Below are positions 14,817 to 23,251 of a stretch of DNA of 32,455 nt, piece by piece; positions within the stretch are counted from its first letter, which is position 1; each line of letters opens with the position of its first letter. Origin of the DNA: Bacteroidaceae bacterium (GTDB taxonomy: Bacteria; Bacteroidota; Bacteroidia; Bacteroidales; Bacteroidaceae); contig JAFXDL010000217.1 of assembly GCA_017516265.1 (NCBI GenBank), positions 1 to 32,455 of the forward strand, in the 5' to 3' direction. The notes beneath the pieces are model-generated. The model did not search any database. It was not told the DNA's origin and saw nothing but the letters and a program-made list of their open reading frames with translations. The translations under genes and the position numbers were made by a program.

Positions 14817-16001
14817 TCAGAACCCCTCCCCATTAGAATTATCAATAAGTCTCTTCAATTCTTCCTCTGGAGGGAGTAATGCCTTAAGTTGCTCTACGCT
14901 TCGTGCATAAGTGGCAACTCCCATTGGCCTGTTGTAGTCTTGCAATACATATTCTACAAAAGACCTATTCGCTTCTTTGCAAAGAATAATACCTATCGAT
15001 GGATTTTCGTCAGGCAATTTTTCTTCATCATCAAGAATACGAAGGTAGGCCGCCAATTGTCCAAGGTAAGCAGTTTTGAATTCACCCTTTTTCAGTTCTA
15101 TACAAACCAATGACTTCAATTCGCGATTGAAGAACAATAGGTCAATCCAGCTATCCACTCCAAATTTATCGTAATGAACTTGATGGCCTCTATACGTAAA
15201 TCCCTTTCCAAACGTCATGATGAAATTTTTGATGTTCATCACAATGCTGTTTTCTATCACCCTTTCGTCTATATCCTCCGGGTCTGTTTCATCTATTTCT
15301 TCTACATTGATGAAATCAAGCAGATACTCATCTTTAAACATTTTCAACGTTTTCATAGCCAAACGTTTGTCGGGGATAGTAGCCACAAAATTGTTTGGAA
15401 TATTACTTTGATGATGAAACAGATCTGCTTTCAAACTGCTTCGAAGCGTGTATTTGTCCCACTTCAAAGTAGCTGCCTTGTGAATGTAAAACACACGTTC
15501 TTCCAATGTGGATGTCTTGGACAGGATTTCATCATGATGTGTAAAACTGATGCTGAGGAAATCGTTGACATCCAAATTGCCCGCCATTGGCGGACGATTT
15601 AAAGAAGCAATCACATTGGTATCTAAAACAGCTTCATTACCAGCCGTTTCCATTTCACCCGCCAATGGCGGGCGAAATTCAAGGATTTGCCATTGTTCAT
15701 AAAACTGTCGCATTTTCTTCAGACTTGTTTCTGAAAACCCACGTAATCCCGGCAGTTCGTGTTTTAATTGCTCGCTGATGGTCTTTATTGCATTCGTCCC
15801 CCATGTCCCTTTTCGTGAGTTGTGAGAGATATACCTACCTATGCCATAATATAAAGCAAGCAGTTCTTGGTTGACTGCTTGAGCGGCACGTGCCTGACTT
15901 TTGAGTATGGCAGCTTTGATAACTGCCACAGCCGATGCATATGTGGTGATTTTATTTTCTTTCATGATGATATCCTTACTTCTTGACAAAATTTCGTTCA
16001 C
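14817..16001 (-). CDS. YhcG/DUF1016-family PD-(D/E)XK nuclease
   Basis: 394 residues from an ATG at 16001; an internal ATG at 15965 (MKENKITTYAS), preceded by AAGGATATC, is an equally good start. The N-terminal DUF1016 winged-helix-like region shows LLALYYGIGRYISHN, GFSETSLKKMRQFYEQW and, later, FTHHDEILSK and ATLKWDKYTLRSSL. The C-terminal nuclease domain has GVDSWIDLLFF (Asp287) and CIELKKGEF (Glu302, Lys304), the PD-(D/E)XK signature. Family members are found near restriction systems and mobile DNA, but none is adjacent here. The linker (~109-141) holds RPPLAGE and RPPMAGN, each encoded by a small palindrome. The gene is transcribed toward the WG-repeat gene. Confidence 0.9.
   Translation of the reverse strand: MNEILSRSKDIIMKENKITTYASAVAVIKAAILKSQARAAQAVNQELLALYYGIGRYISHNSRKGTWGTNAIKTISEQLKHELPGLRGFSETSLKKMRQFYEQWQILEFRPPLAGEMETAGNEAVLDTNVIASLNRPPMAGNLDVNDFLSISFTHHDEILSKTSTLEERVFYIHKAATLKWDKYTLRSSLKADLFHHQSNIPNNFVATIPDKRLAMKTLKMFKDEYLLDFINVEEIDETDPEDIDERVIENSIVMNIKNFIMTFGKGFTYRGHQVHYDKFGVDSWIDLLFFNRELKSLVCIELKKGEFKTAYLGQLAAYLRILDDEEKLPDENPSIGIILCKEANRSFVEYVLQDYNRPMGVATYARSVEQLKALLPPEEELKRLIDNSNGEGF
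15581..15672. repeat. Two small palindromes inside the YhcG coding region
   Basis: CCGCCATTGGCGG (15581-15593) and CCCGCCAATGGCGGG (15658-15672) are near-identical palindromes with 6-7 bp arms around one base. On the coding strand they specify RPPMAGN and RPPLAGE within the linker between the two domains of the nuclease, where extra residues are tolerated. Confidence 0.75.
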
Positions 16002-16229
16002 ACGCGCTTGTAACGTGGATGTTCAGGTATCAGCATCTCCAATGCACCATAATTTCATTATTATTGTAATTTGTTAGCGCATTGCAGATTCTGATATTTT
16101 GGGCAAAAATACGAATTAATTGTGAATTGGCAATTGCAAATCACAAACAATTTCTTGGATTGTCCAATAATTATACCAAATACCTGAGATTTGGAGAATC
16201 GGCGGAAAAAGGGGGAAAACACGATTTTC

Positions 16230-16363
16230 TCCGAAACACTTGACACTTACGTCCAAAAGACTTGACCCTTAGTTCCGAAACTCTTGACTCTTGTAAACGG
16301 GAGTGTCAAGAGTTGTGCGCCTAACTCTTGACACTTTTGGGCGTAAGTGTCAAGTGTTTCGGA
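16230..16363. repeat. 134-bp palindrome built of ~22-bp ttgacactt units
   Basis: Arms 16230-16259 and 16334-16363 are 30 bases long and complementary at 29 positions (the exception is a G-U pair). Inside, CTCTTGACTC (16281-16290) faces GAGTGTCAAGAG (16301-16312). The arms and interior are made of about six units of 20-22 bases around CTTGACACTT or its reverse, the first half in one orientation and the rest mixed. It lies upstream of both the nuclease gene and the gene at 16611. Confidence 0.8.
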
Positions 16364-16425
16364 AAAGAATGTGTAGGGCTGAAAAACGGGAATAAGGCAT
16401 TCGTTGAAAAATTTCTTGCAATTTG

Positions 16426-16457
16426 TTTGGCGGTTACAGATTCTTTGCCTACATTTG
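16426..16457 (+). promoter_or_regulatory. Promoter with -33 and -7 boxes
   Basis: TTTG (16426-16429) and TACATTTG (16450-16457) are separated by 20 bases and match the Bacteroides TTTG / TAnnTTTG pattern. The predicted transcript would have a leader of about 145 bases before the ATG at 16611. That leader holds GTCCCAAGGGGGGAC (16504-16518), a short hairpin. Confidence 0.65.
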
Positions 16458-16610
16458 CCAACGGATCATTACACATAATACATTCGTGGTTCATGGGTGC
16501 GGTTGTCCCAAGGGGGGACGATGCGCAGGCCAGTCCGAGAGGCGGTGCCGATTTTCGTGAACAAGGGTAGCCAAAACAGATTGTCTTACCTATTAATATA
16601 TGTATGTATT

Positions 16611-17303
16611 ATGAAAACACATCAAGTATCATTGGCAGCAAAATGCATCGCTGCAGGTTCCAAAATCATCAGTGGGGCACTTGTTGGCTCTGTAGTTTTT
16701 CCGCATCTGGGAATGGTTGCTTGTGCAGCCGTGTCGGGTAATCCTATAGCCGGCTTAATCTATCACTTGTCCTTTTCTGAACTGAAGCAGTTGAAAGAAC
16801 ATATTCAAACTGCCCAGCGCGAGTTGGATGTGGCCAAAGAGGTTGTGGCCCGCATTGAGGCTAAAGGAGGGGGTACGGATGATATTCTGTCGGAATCCCA
16901 CCACATCTTCAATCCAGTAGTTGATGAAAACAAGTTTGCTGAAACAGCCTATCTGCTGTATGACAAACAAGAAAAGACGGATTGTGACAAGATGCAATTT
17001 GCCGCTTATCTGTTCATCCTGGTCGTGAAAGAGAAGTTTGGAAAAACCAACTTTGAGGAGCAGGGCAAAAGCCAATTCTATAAATTCATCCAGGCCAAGG
17101 TGTTCACGGATCTGGAGCAGGACAGAAGAACTTTCAGCAACCGCCTGAACAAACTGGATTATTTGCTCGAAAAGGAGACGAACGTAGAAGTGCGTCTGAA
17201 AAGAAATCCAGATTGGAAGAATTTCCAGAAGCTACAAGAAGATTTCCACAAAACATCATTTTTTGACAGTCTGAAAGATTTGTCTGCGGGCAAGAACGCA
17301 TAG
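16611..17303 (+). CDS. Hypothetical protein with a hydrophobic N-terminus
   Basis: 230 residues from the ATG at 16611; the frame is open upstream but the added residues look like non-coding leader. Residues ~10-55 are hydrophobic and rich in small residues (IISGALVGSVVFPHLGMVACAAVSG), resembling a membrane-inserting hairpin. The rest is charged and helical, with a likely coiled coil at ~56-85 (LKQLKEHIQTAQRELDVAKE) and a conserved-looking core with FAAYLFILVVKEKFGKTNF. I do not recognise a family. A strong terminator follows at 17383-17423, so it is probably a single-gene transcript ahead of the DUF5675 module. Confidence 0.7.
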   Translation: MKTHQVSLAAKCIAAGSKIISGALVGSVVFPHLGMVACAAVSGNPIAGLIYHLSFSELKQLKEHIQTAQRELDVAKEVVARIEAKGGGTDDILSESHHIFNPVVDENKFAETAYLLYDKQEKTDCDKMQFAAYLFILVVKEKFGKTNFEEQGKSQFYKFIQAKVFTDLEQDRRTFSNRLNKLDYLLEKETNVEVRLKRNPDWKNFQKLQEDFHKTSFFDSLKDLSAGKNA

Positions 17304-17382
17304 CCGCAAGCCACTGATAATCAGCCATCATATTGCGATTCTACATATTACACGGACAATTCACGTTCGTTTCCAAATCTTC

Positions 17383-17423
17383 ATACCCCAATTTCCAACT
17401 GCTTGGAAAGGGGTATTTTTTTG
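17383..17423 (+). terminator. Rho-independent terminator
   Basis: ATACCCCAATTTCC (17383-17396) pairs with GGAAAGGGGTAT (17405-17416) with a two-base bulge, and seven more T follow. It closes the gene ending at 17303. Confidence 0.8.
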
Positions 17424-17519
17424 TCGTATCTTCGCAGTGTAAGTCAGACAAACCGGCCGGAACTGACAGTGAGAACATACCTTATATTATTAACGACAAA
17501 AAAAGAAAGGAGAATCACA

Positions 17520-17927
17520 ATGAAACTGACACTGATTCGCACTAGCTTGCAGGAGGGATTCACCACTGGAATCCTCTATGTAGAAGAAAAGATGCTCTGC
17601 CACACACTGGAGCCACAACGACGTAATCTGTCTGCCGAACGGAAGGTGCATGGCAAGACCGCCATCCCCGAGGGGACGTATCGCATCGAACTGAAAGAGT
17701 CGCCCAAGTTCAAGCGGGTAATGCCCTACCTGATGAATGTACCACACTTCAGCGGCATCATGATTCACTGGGGAAACAGTGTGAAAGACACCTTGGGGTG
17801 CATCCTTGTGGGAGACCGCGCAGACTATGACACGCTGAAGTGTTCGCGCATAACATTTGACAGACTGTTCTTCTTCCTGGACAATGAGAAGAAGGCAGGG
17901 AAGGAAATCACCATAACCATTCAATAA
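17520..17927 (+). CDS. DUF5675 family protein
   Basis: 135 residues. The ATG at 17520 is chosen for the strong ribosome site AAAGGAGA just upstream; the longer frame adds an unlikely leader. The chain starts MKLTLIRTSLQEGFTTGILYVEEKMLCHTLEP and carries AIPEGTYRIEL, IMIHWGNSVKDTLGCILVGD and ITIQ at the end, all typical of DUF5675. His83 in HWGN and Cys94 in LGCI recall the His...GC arrangement of YkuD L,D-transpeptidases, so a cell-wall role is a reasonable inference, not shown. It opens a compact module with the small genes at 17948, 18114, 18608 and 18817. Confidence 0.85.
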   Translation: MKLTLIRTSLQEGFTTGILYVEEKMLCHTLEPQRRNLSAERKVHGKTAIPEGTYRIELKESPKFKRVMPYLMNVPHFSGIMIHWGNSVKDTLGCILVGDRADYDTLKCSRITFDRLFFFLDNEKKAGKEITITIQ

Positions 17928-17947
17928 CCAATAAAAAACAGATTGTT

Positions 17948-18094
17948 ATGAAAACAACAACAACTTCTGAGGGCAAAAGACTCCCTGACTGGATTGCTAT
18001 CCTGTTGAAAGTCTTGGAACTGATTTTGAATTTCGTGAAAAGTGGCAAGCCGTCCGACACGAAGCAGAAAATCGATAATAAAACCAATGTTTAA
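17948..18094 (+). CDS. Small 48-aa membrane-associated peptide
   Basis: ATG at 17948 to TAA at 18092-18094, 20 bases after the DUF5675 stop. The peptide has a basic start (KTTTTSEGKRLPDW), one amphipathic-to-hydrophobic helix (IAILLKVLELILNFVK) and a polar, lysine-rich tail. The spacing, A-rich upstream sequence and position in a tight gene string support it as a real gene. I do not recognise a named family. Confidence 0.65.
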   Translation: MKTTTTSEGKRLPDWIAILLKVLELILNFVKSGKPSDTKQKIDNKTNV

Positions 18095-18113
18095 CTAAAT
18101 CCATTTTACAGTC

Positions 18114-18596
18114 ATGAAAGGAATTATCAATGTAAAGACCAACTATCAGCGTGTTGGTTACGCTGATGAAATGAAGTACATCACTTCTACAACCCGTTAC
18201 TCCACCATTTCGCAAGAACAGCTCATTGACTTTGCTTGTGAAAACTCCGGTATCGCAAAGGCGCAGATGGTGGCATCGTTCTATGCGCTCACACAGCAAA
18301 TCAAGTTCTTCTTGCTGAACGGCCACTCCTTGGCCTTGGGCGATTTGGGATACTTCTATCTCTCGGCCAAAACGAAAGCGACGGACAACCCGAAGGAAGC
18401 TGGAGTGAATGCAGTGGAAGGACTCAGCTTGAAGTTCCGCCAGAGCAGCAAGATGCGTGAAATGATTAACACGGGTACGTTGCTGAACGACCTTGTCACC
18501 GGTTCTACTACCGACGACAATGAAGAAAAGGACGAAGGCACGGATTCTGGAACCAGTGGCGGCTCCGGCAACGATGATGGTAACAACCCCCTGTAA
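18114..18596 (+). CDS. HU-like DNA-binding protein with acidic tail
   Basis: 160 residues, start at 18114. Residues ~1-125 follow the Bacteroidales 'histone-like, HU-related' family, with a long N-terminal extension, helices at QLIDFACENSGIAKAQMVASFYAL and a beta part with LNGHSLALGDLGYFYLS. The C-terminal ~30 residues are low complexity (Asp, Glu, Gly, Ser, Asn) and probably disordered. The protein should bind DNA as a dimer. Relatives are commonly found beside cell-wall enzymes and smalltalk peptides in Bacteroides, as here; the purpose of that association is unknown. It differs clearly from the canonical HU encoded at 31621. Confidence 0.85.
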   Translation: MKGIINVKTNYQRVGYADEMKYITSTTRYSTISQEQLIDFACENSGIAKAQMVASFYALTQQIKFFLLNGHSLALGDLGYFYLSAKTKATDNPKEAGVNAVEGLSLKFRQSSKMREMINTGTLLNDLVTGSTTDDNEEKDEGTDSGTSGGSGNDDGNNPL

Positions 18597-18607
18597 TCTG
18601 AGCGGCG

Positions 18608-18820
18608 ATGAAAAAGAGTAGTGTGCAGACAATTACCGCCATCGTAGTGTTGGCTACCGGGGTCGCGCTCACGTACATTGACTATTTCAGTCCTCCATCG
18701 GGTGAAATTGCAGCGTCGGTGCTCGACTACTTGAGACACACCATGTTTTTTGCCGGCTCCGTACTTGGAGTGAAGAACTATGTGGACTACCGCATGTCTC
18801 ACAAAAAGGAGGATTGCTGA
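18608..18820 (+). CDS. Two-helix holin-like membrane protein
   Basis: 70 residues, 11 bases after the HU-like gene. Two hydrophobic segments (~9-25 and ~40-56, the second containing MFFAGSVLGVKNY) are joined by a short proline-containing loop (DYFSPPSGE), and the tail is basic (RMSHKKEDC). Size, two helices and charged tail resemble small holins, and the nearby DUF5675 protein could be the partner cell-wall enzyme. That is inference from context. The 3' end contains AAAGGAGG, which can serve the next reading frame. Confidence 0.7.
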   Translation: MKKSSVQTITAIVVLATGVALTYIDYFSPPSGEIAASVLDYLRHTMFFAGSVLGVKNYVDYRMSHKKEDC

Positions 18821-18906
18821 ATGAAATCTGGAAACTGGTGATTCAGACACTAATCACCATCCTTACAGCCATCGGCACCAGCATAGGCATGGCCAGCTGT
18901 ATGTAA
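18817..18906 (+). CDS. Smalltalk-type peptide with a non-AUG start
   Basis: Starting at CTG (18817), the frame encodes 29 residues: (M)NEIWKLVIQTLITIL, then TAIGTSIGMASCM and TAA (18904-18906). Length, the W-K-x-x-I-Q pattern, hydrophobic helix and terminal SC match the smalltalk peptides of Bacteroides. It overlaps the end of the holin-like gene by four bases, with AAAGGAGG (18805-18812) just upstream. No in-frame ATG precedes it; TTG at 18814 is the other possible start. Either translation uses a rare start with coupling, or the start codon has been lost. Confidence 0.6.
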   Translation: MNEIWKLVIQTLITILTAIGTSIGMASCM

Positions 18907-19001
18907 GTGAAGAGTGAAAAGTGAAGAACGAAGAATGAAGAACGAAGAATGAAGAGTGAAGAATCCAATAGTGTGTTCATACACGATGGTTCTTCACTCT
19001 T
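18907..19001 (+). terminator. Short repeats ending in a terminator hairpin
   Basis: GAAGAATGAAGAACGAAGAA-type 7-bp repeats run from about 18908 to 18963. AAGAGTGAAGAA (18952-18963) pairs perfectly with TTCTTCACTCTT (18990-19001), with GTGT/ACAC inside the loop. It lies at the end of the small-gene module. Confidence 0.6.
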
Positions 19002-19066
19002 TGAATGTTTATAAACTGGCAGACAGATTTACCTTTTGGGGGAATACGGGATTCTTCGTTTTTCCC

Positions 19067-22000
19067 TTATTTCAACAGCAGTTTGCTCACTTTACCATTT
19101 CCCTTACGAATGACAAATCCTCTTTCTGGCAAAGATTTTAGGCGCATGCCTGACAAAGTATAATATTCCTGACAGGCTGATGCCTCCTCTATGACAGGAG
19201 AAATGCCTGTCCCTTGATTGGAAAGACGAAACAAACGTACGTTATCAACCTGAAACCCTCCCAAACTACTAGTTTCACCCCGTGGACAATCAAAACCAAT
19301 CGTAACAGAATTGTCTGTTTCTAAGAGAAAATCCAGCCCAAGGGTGCGCCAATTCCGAGGATTCTCGTTGTCGTTATTGTTGATGTTGACGGAACCATCT
19401 GAATTATACGGTTCGGAATAAATGGTACGCTCACTGATGACACTGCTGCCCACAGTTGCAAACAAACGTTGCCTTCCTGTAATGGCGGCATTATCTACAC
19501 ACCGCATATCCGCCAACATACGGTAGCTCCCTTGCGGAAGACTGGAAATTGTCTGATACAGACGCACAGATATGTAGTCTCCACCATACCAGATATGCCA
19601 ATCATATGAACCTTCTGTCGGGTTGACATTGCGTTGGTCGCTGGTGCTTATACTACCATAATTGCCATTGGTGTCAGGAAAGTCAAGTACCCAACTCGTC
19701 GGAGCCCAAGGTATTGCATTCGTATTCCGATGCTCAAACCCATGATTGAGTATATACGTATCTGTAACCTCCTCGCCTTCGATGTCACCTTCCTCATCAT
19801 CTTCTTCTGTATCATCGTCCTCATTATCTTCTTCGGCTTCAGTCAGCGTACTGCCATCCATCGTGAACAAATAGTCGCCACTTCCAATCGTAAAGCATAC
19901 GAGAGTGTCAGCATATTGGACATTGCTTACAGATGGCAACTCGCTGATGTCCGTACCTTTTTCGTAAAGTCTCAGTCCTTTCACGACAGGGAGTGTCACT
20001 TTAGCTATAGAACCTGCGGGGACATTGATCTGATAGTCTGTGGTGCTTTCCGTACGATTCCAGGCCATACGCACCTCTCCACGTGGAGATTGGACAGCGA
20101 TATTGGCCTGTGCCATATCAGCCGGAATCCACGGAGAAATGTTCACCGAGTCATAAGCCTCGTCAGCATTGGAGATGCCACCCAACTGTGAGAAGAACCA
20201 TTCTTCAATGTGGTCCATCATACAATGGTTCTGGCTGAGCGACATGTCCCAATATTCCAACGAAGTGGTAGCCCCCTGCTTCACCCAATAGCCATAGCTG
20301 GGATAGGTCGTTTTCTTGGCCATGCGATACACTACATCATTATATCCATGGGCAGCCAAAGCCATCAGGGTAGGACGAAGACCGATTTCACCGGTCTTGA
20401 TGCTGTATTTGCTGTTTTTTACAGCATCGGCCAAAGCGCGGGCAACAGCCTCAATATTCTCTTCATCGACCATGCCATAAAAGAGCGGCATACTGTAATT
20501 GGCCTGATTGCCGTACTCGTAAACCCCATCCTTGAAGAAACGCTTGTTGAAAGCCTCTTTGACCATTTCGGCTTGTCCGAGCCATGTTTCGGCATCAGCA
20601 TCATGTCCCAGTACAGTAGCTACTTCGGCCATCACCTCAAGCAGATAATAATAGGTGCAAGTCAGGGTGAAAGAACTGCTGGTGTGATTCGTCAGACCGC
20701 TTGTCTCTTGCCCCCAGTCGGAAAGCACACTATAATCATTGCGGATGATGCCTCCATTGGCCAACGTGCCATAGTAGGTGATGAGGCGTTTCATCCGGTC
20801 GTAATAGCGGAGCATGAGACTCTTGTCTCCATACTGCTTGTAGTTGCGCCATGGAATGGTGATGGTTGCTCCTCCCCAATTGAGATCGTCATCATAGACA
20901 TTCATGAAATGGGGTACTGTGCTGGGCACATAGCCCGAAGTGCCCTGAGAGTCAAAGGCATCCATCACGACTTTACTGAGCAGTGTCTTGACATCAAAAT
21001 TGCAGGAAAGCGAATAGAACATCATATTGGGGACATCCAACCACCCTAACTTTTCGCGATGGGGACAGTCGGTCACGGTGTTGTACAACTGGCTTTGGAT
21101 ACCGTTGTAACAGATGCGATGAATGTCGTTCAGAAGTGTGTTGCTCGTCTCAAAATGTCCAACCGTCTTAACATCACATCTGATACGCTTGGCAACGAAA
21201 TCGCCTGGTTGTGGAGCTTTGGTAAGTCCCGATATTTCCAAATAGCGGAAACCATGGTACATAAACTCGGGTCCCCAAGTCTCCCCGTTGACATCACCTC
21301 GGAAAATATAAGTATCAAGAGTCTTATTGCTGGCTCCTGCAGGTTCATACATGTATTCAAACTTGCAGGCATCGTTTTCTTGCAATTCAGAATCATACAG
21401 AGTAATAACCGTTCCTGCCGGTTCTTTCAATGTAAACGAGTAAGTTCCGGCAAAGTTCTGCCCGAAATCAACAAGGTAGTTTCCTGCTTTGTTTTGTACG
21501 ACACTGACAGCCTTCCACGTCTCAACCACCCGCAGAGGTTCATATTCGCGAGCACGCATCTGCCCGATGGCCAGGTTGGCAGAAGAGACATGGGGGGAGC
21601 AGAAGACAGGTGTGACAATCTCGCATTTCTCCCATCCGCTGACATCAAAACCAGCTTTACCGATACCGCTGATTTCGAGGCGGGCATCATAATCTTCGCC
21701 TCCATACCAATTGCTTCCTGTAGTGGGCGACTTGTGAGTGCGCCAGTCTGCATCCGTACAGACCTGTTCTACAGAGCCATCTGCATAGGTAATACGGAGT
21801 ATGGCACGAAGTGATGTCGTGGCTGCGTTATTGGCCAGTTCGGGCTTTACGAAACGGTCACTCATCCGGCTCATGTTGGCAATACCGCCTGCCACTTGGG
21901 CAATGAGTGTATTTTTGCCTTGCACTAGCAACGGAGTCACATCATAGGTGCTATAAAGCACATGCTTATCGTAAGCCGTTTCACCCGGTTCAAGTACATT

Positions 22001-23059
22001 CTCCGTCACTTTACTACCATTCAGTTTCATGGTAAATACTCCTAACGCTGAAGCATAAAGACGGGCTGAAACGACAGACTTGCCTGAGGCAACGTCAAAA
22101 TTGCATCCGAAGTAAGGCACATTGTTGTTGTTCTGATAGTTGGGCGCTTCGGCATTCTCCACCTGATAGAACAGGGTATACTCCGATGGAGTGACACCAG
22201 TCTCTATTGTATAACTGCTGGGGAAGTTGGCCACCTTGCTTGCATCGCCTAAGGCCGGGTCGTCCTGACGAGGGTAAAGGACAATGCGCGAAATCTCCCG
22301 GACACTGCCCAAATCGGCCACAATGTCTGTCGAAGTACAATTCTGTGTAGTGGTGAATCCATTGGAGTTTCCACCGGAAATGACACCGTCGTTGATGTAG
22401 TTGATGCTCCAACCGTAAGAATCCAGTTCCCACGCATTCGTAGCGGAGAATTTAGCTTTCGGGGCTATGTTCTCTCCTTCCTCATTATAAATCTCTATTT
22501 CGGCAATCTGGACAAATCCGTAGTTGGGGTCACTGGCCGCATGAGGACCGCTGGCAGTGACGTTTATCCGGACATATTGCGACTTGACATTTCCGGCTTC
22601 AGGCAGAATCTCCACGACGGCTTTGTAGGGAGAGGTCTTCATCGCAATCCAATCTGCACCTTCCCACTCGGCCTGTTCCAGAAGACCTGTTTCAAAAGAA
22701 CTTGTCGCCGTCTCTGATGCGTCACCGTGCTGATTATACACAACCAATGCCCAATCATACTTGGTCATGCTTTGAAGTGCTCCGCCTTCATAAGGGACAT
22801 CGGTCTGTCTGCGGCTTTCCACCTTGCCACTGTTCCACACGACTTCACCATCAGGCCCAGTGACAGTGATTTCGTATGCACCCTGTATCACACTACGCTC
22901 ATCAGACGTAAACTTCCAACTGAACGTAGGATTGCTTTCAATCCCCATCGGAGTATCCAAGCCCAAAGTTCGCAATTCCGTAACTTCATGAGCAGCAAAC
23001 AGCGGATTGACCAACGCTGCCGCCATACATAAGAATAAAACTTGTTTTTTTGATTTCAT
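19067..23059 (-). CDS. Secreted GH78 alpha-L-rhamnosidase
   Basis: 1330 residues. The ATG at 23059 is chosen because it begins the signal peptide (MKSKKQVLFLCMAAALVNPL, cut after FAA). Residues ~24-125 form a fibronectin-like N-domain (TPMGIESNPTFSWKF). Residues ~150-300 are an F5/8-type-C-like insert (AEIEIYNEEGENIAP, SRIVLYPRQDD). The rhamnosidase N-domain, beta-domain and six-hairpin barrel follow; the signature TDCPHREKLGWLD (663-675) carries the conserved Asp and Glu of the GH78 site. After the C-domain come an acidic linker (EEDNEDDDTEEDDEEGD), a CBM-like jelly roll (ILNHGFE...) and a tail with YYTLSGMRL. It should release terminal alpha-L-rhamnose from plant or bacterial glycans. It is divergent from a membrane regulator, its likely controller. 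Confidence 0.92.
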   Translation of the reverse strand: MKSKKQVLFLCMAAALVNPLFAAHEVTELRTLGLDTPMGIESNPTFSWKFTSDERSVIQGAYEITVTGPDGEVVWNSGKVESRRQTDVPYEGGALQSMTKYDWALVVYNQHGDASETATSSFETGLLEQAEWEGADWIAMKTSPYKAVVEILPEAGNVKSQYVRINVTASGPHAASDPNYGFVQIAEIEIYNEEGENIAPKAKFSATNAWELDSYGWSINYINDGVISGGNSNGFTTTQNCTSTDIVADLGSVREISRIVLYPRQDDPALGDASKVANFPSSYTIETGVTPSEYTLFYQVENAEAPNYQNNNNVPYFGCNFDVASGKSVVSARLYASALGVFTMKLNGSKVTENVLEPGETAYDKHVLYSTYDVTPLLVQGKNTLIAQVAGGIANMSRMSDRFVKPELANNAATTSLRAILRITYADGSVEQVCTDADWRTHKSPTTGSNWYGGEDYDARLEISGIGKAGFDVSGWEKCEIVTPVFCSPHVSSANLAIGQMRAREYEPLRVVETWKAVSVVQNKAGNYLVDFGQNFAGTYSFTLKEPAGTVITLYDSELQENDACKFEYMYEPAGASNKTLDTYIFRGDVNGETWGPEFMYHGFRYLEISGLTKAPQPGDFVAKRIRCDVKTVGHFETSNTLLNDIHRICYNGIQSQLYNTVTDCPHREKLGWLDVPNMMFYSLSCNFDVKTLLSKVVMDAFDSQGTSGYVPSTVPHFMNVYDDDLNWGGATITIPWRNYKQYGDKSLMLRYYDRMKRLITYYGTLANGGIIRNDYSVLSDWGQETSGLTNHTSSSFTLTCTYYYLLEVMAEVATVLGHDADAETWLGQAEMVKEAFNKRFFKDGVYEYGNQANYSMPLFYGMVDEENIEAVARALADAVKNSKYSIKTGEIGLRPTLMALAAHGYNDVVYRMAKKTTYPSYGYWVKQGATTSLEYWDMSLSQNHCMMDHIEEWFFSQLGGISNADEAYDSVNISPWIPADMAQANIAVQSPRGEVRMAWNRTESTTDYQINVPAGSIAKVTLPVVKGLRLYEKGTDISELPSVSNVQYADTLVCFTIGSGDYLFTMDGSTLTEAEEDNEDDDTEEDDEEGDIEGEEVTDTYILNHGFEHRNTNAIPWAPTSWVLDFPDTNGNYGSISTSDQRNVNPTEGSYDWHIWYGGDYISVRLYQTISSLPQGSYRMLADMRCVDNAAITGRQRLFATVGSSVISERTIYSEPYNSDGSVNINNNDNENPRNWRTLGLDFLLETDNSVTIGFDCPRGETSSLGGFQVDNVRLFRLSNQGTGISPVIEEASACQEYYTLSGMRLKSLPERGFVIRKGNGKVSKLLLK

Positions 23060-23239
23060 ACTATTAAAATTAATGTGATTACTGTTTTGAACAAAAATTA
23101 TTATTATTATGGCACAAAGGAACACCAATTGGCACATTCAGTCCGCCTTTATCCGTTCAATTATGTACAAAATAAGTTCTTTTGCTGATTTTGAGATGAT
23201 TTGTCACCTGCCATAGAACTGAAATCAGACAAAAACAGC

Positions 23240-23247
23240 TATATTTG
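23240..23247 (+). promoter_or_regulatory. TAnnTTTG box next to the regulator start
   Basis: TATATTTG matches the -7 consensus but ends only four bases before the chosen ATG at 23252. If used, the mRNA would be nearly leaderless. No TTTG box is at the expected -33 distance. Confidence 0.4.
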
Positions 23248-23251
23248 CGGC

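Noticed and set aside
16061..16246. Minus-strand 61-codon frame upstream of the nuclease gene
   Set aside because: It runs into the palindrome, has no ribosome site and has low-complexity composition; likely non-coding.
20210..21049. Plus-strand open frame of 279 codons
   Set aside because: It is antisense to the GH78 catalytic region and shows no domain or ribosome site.
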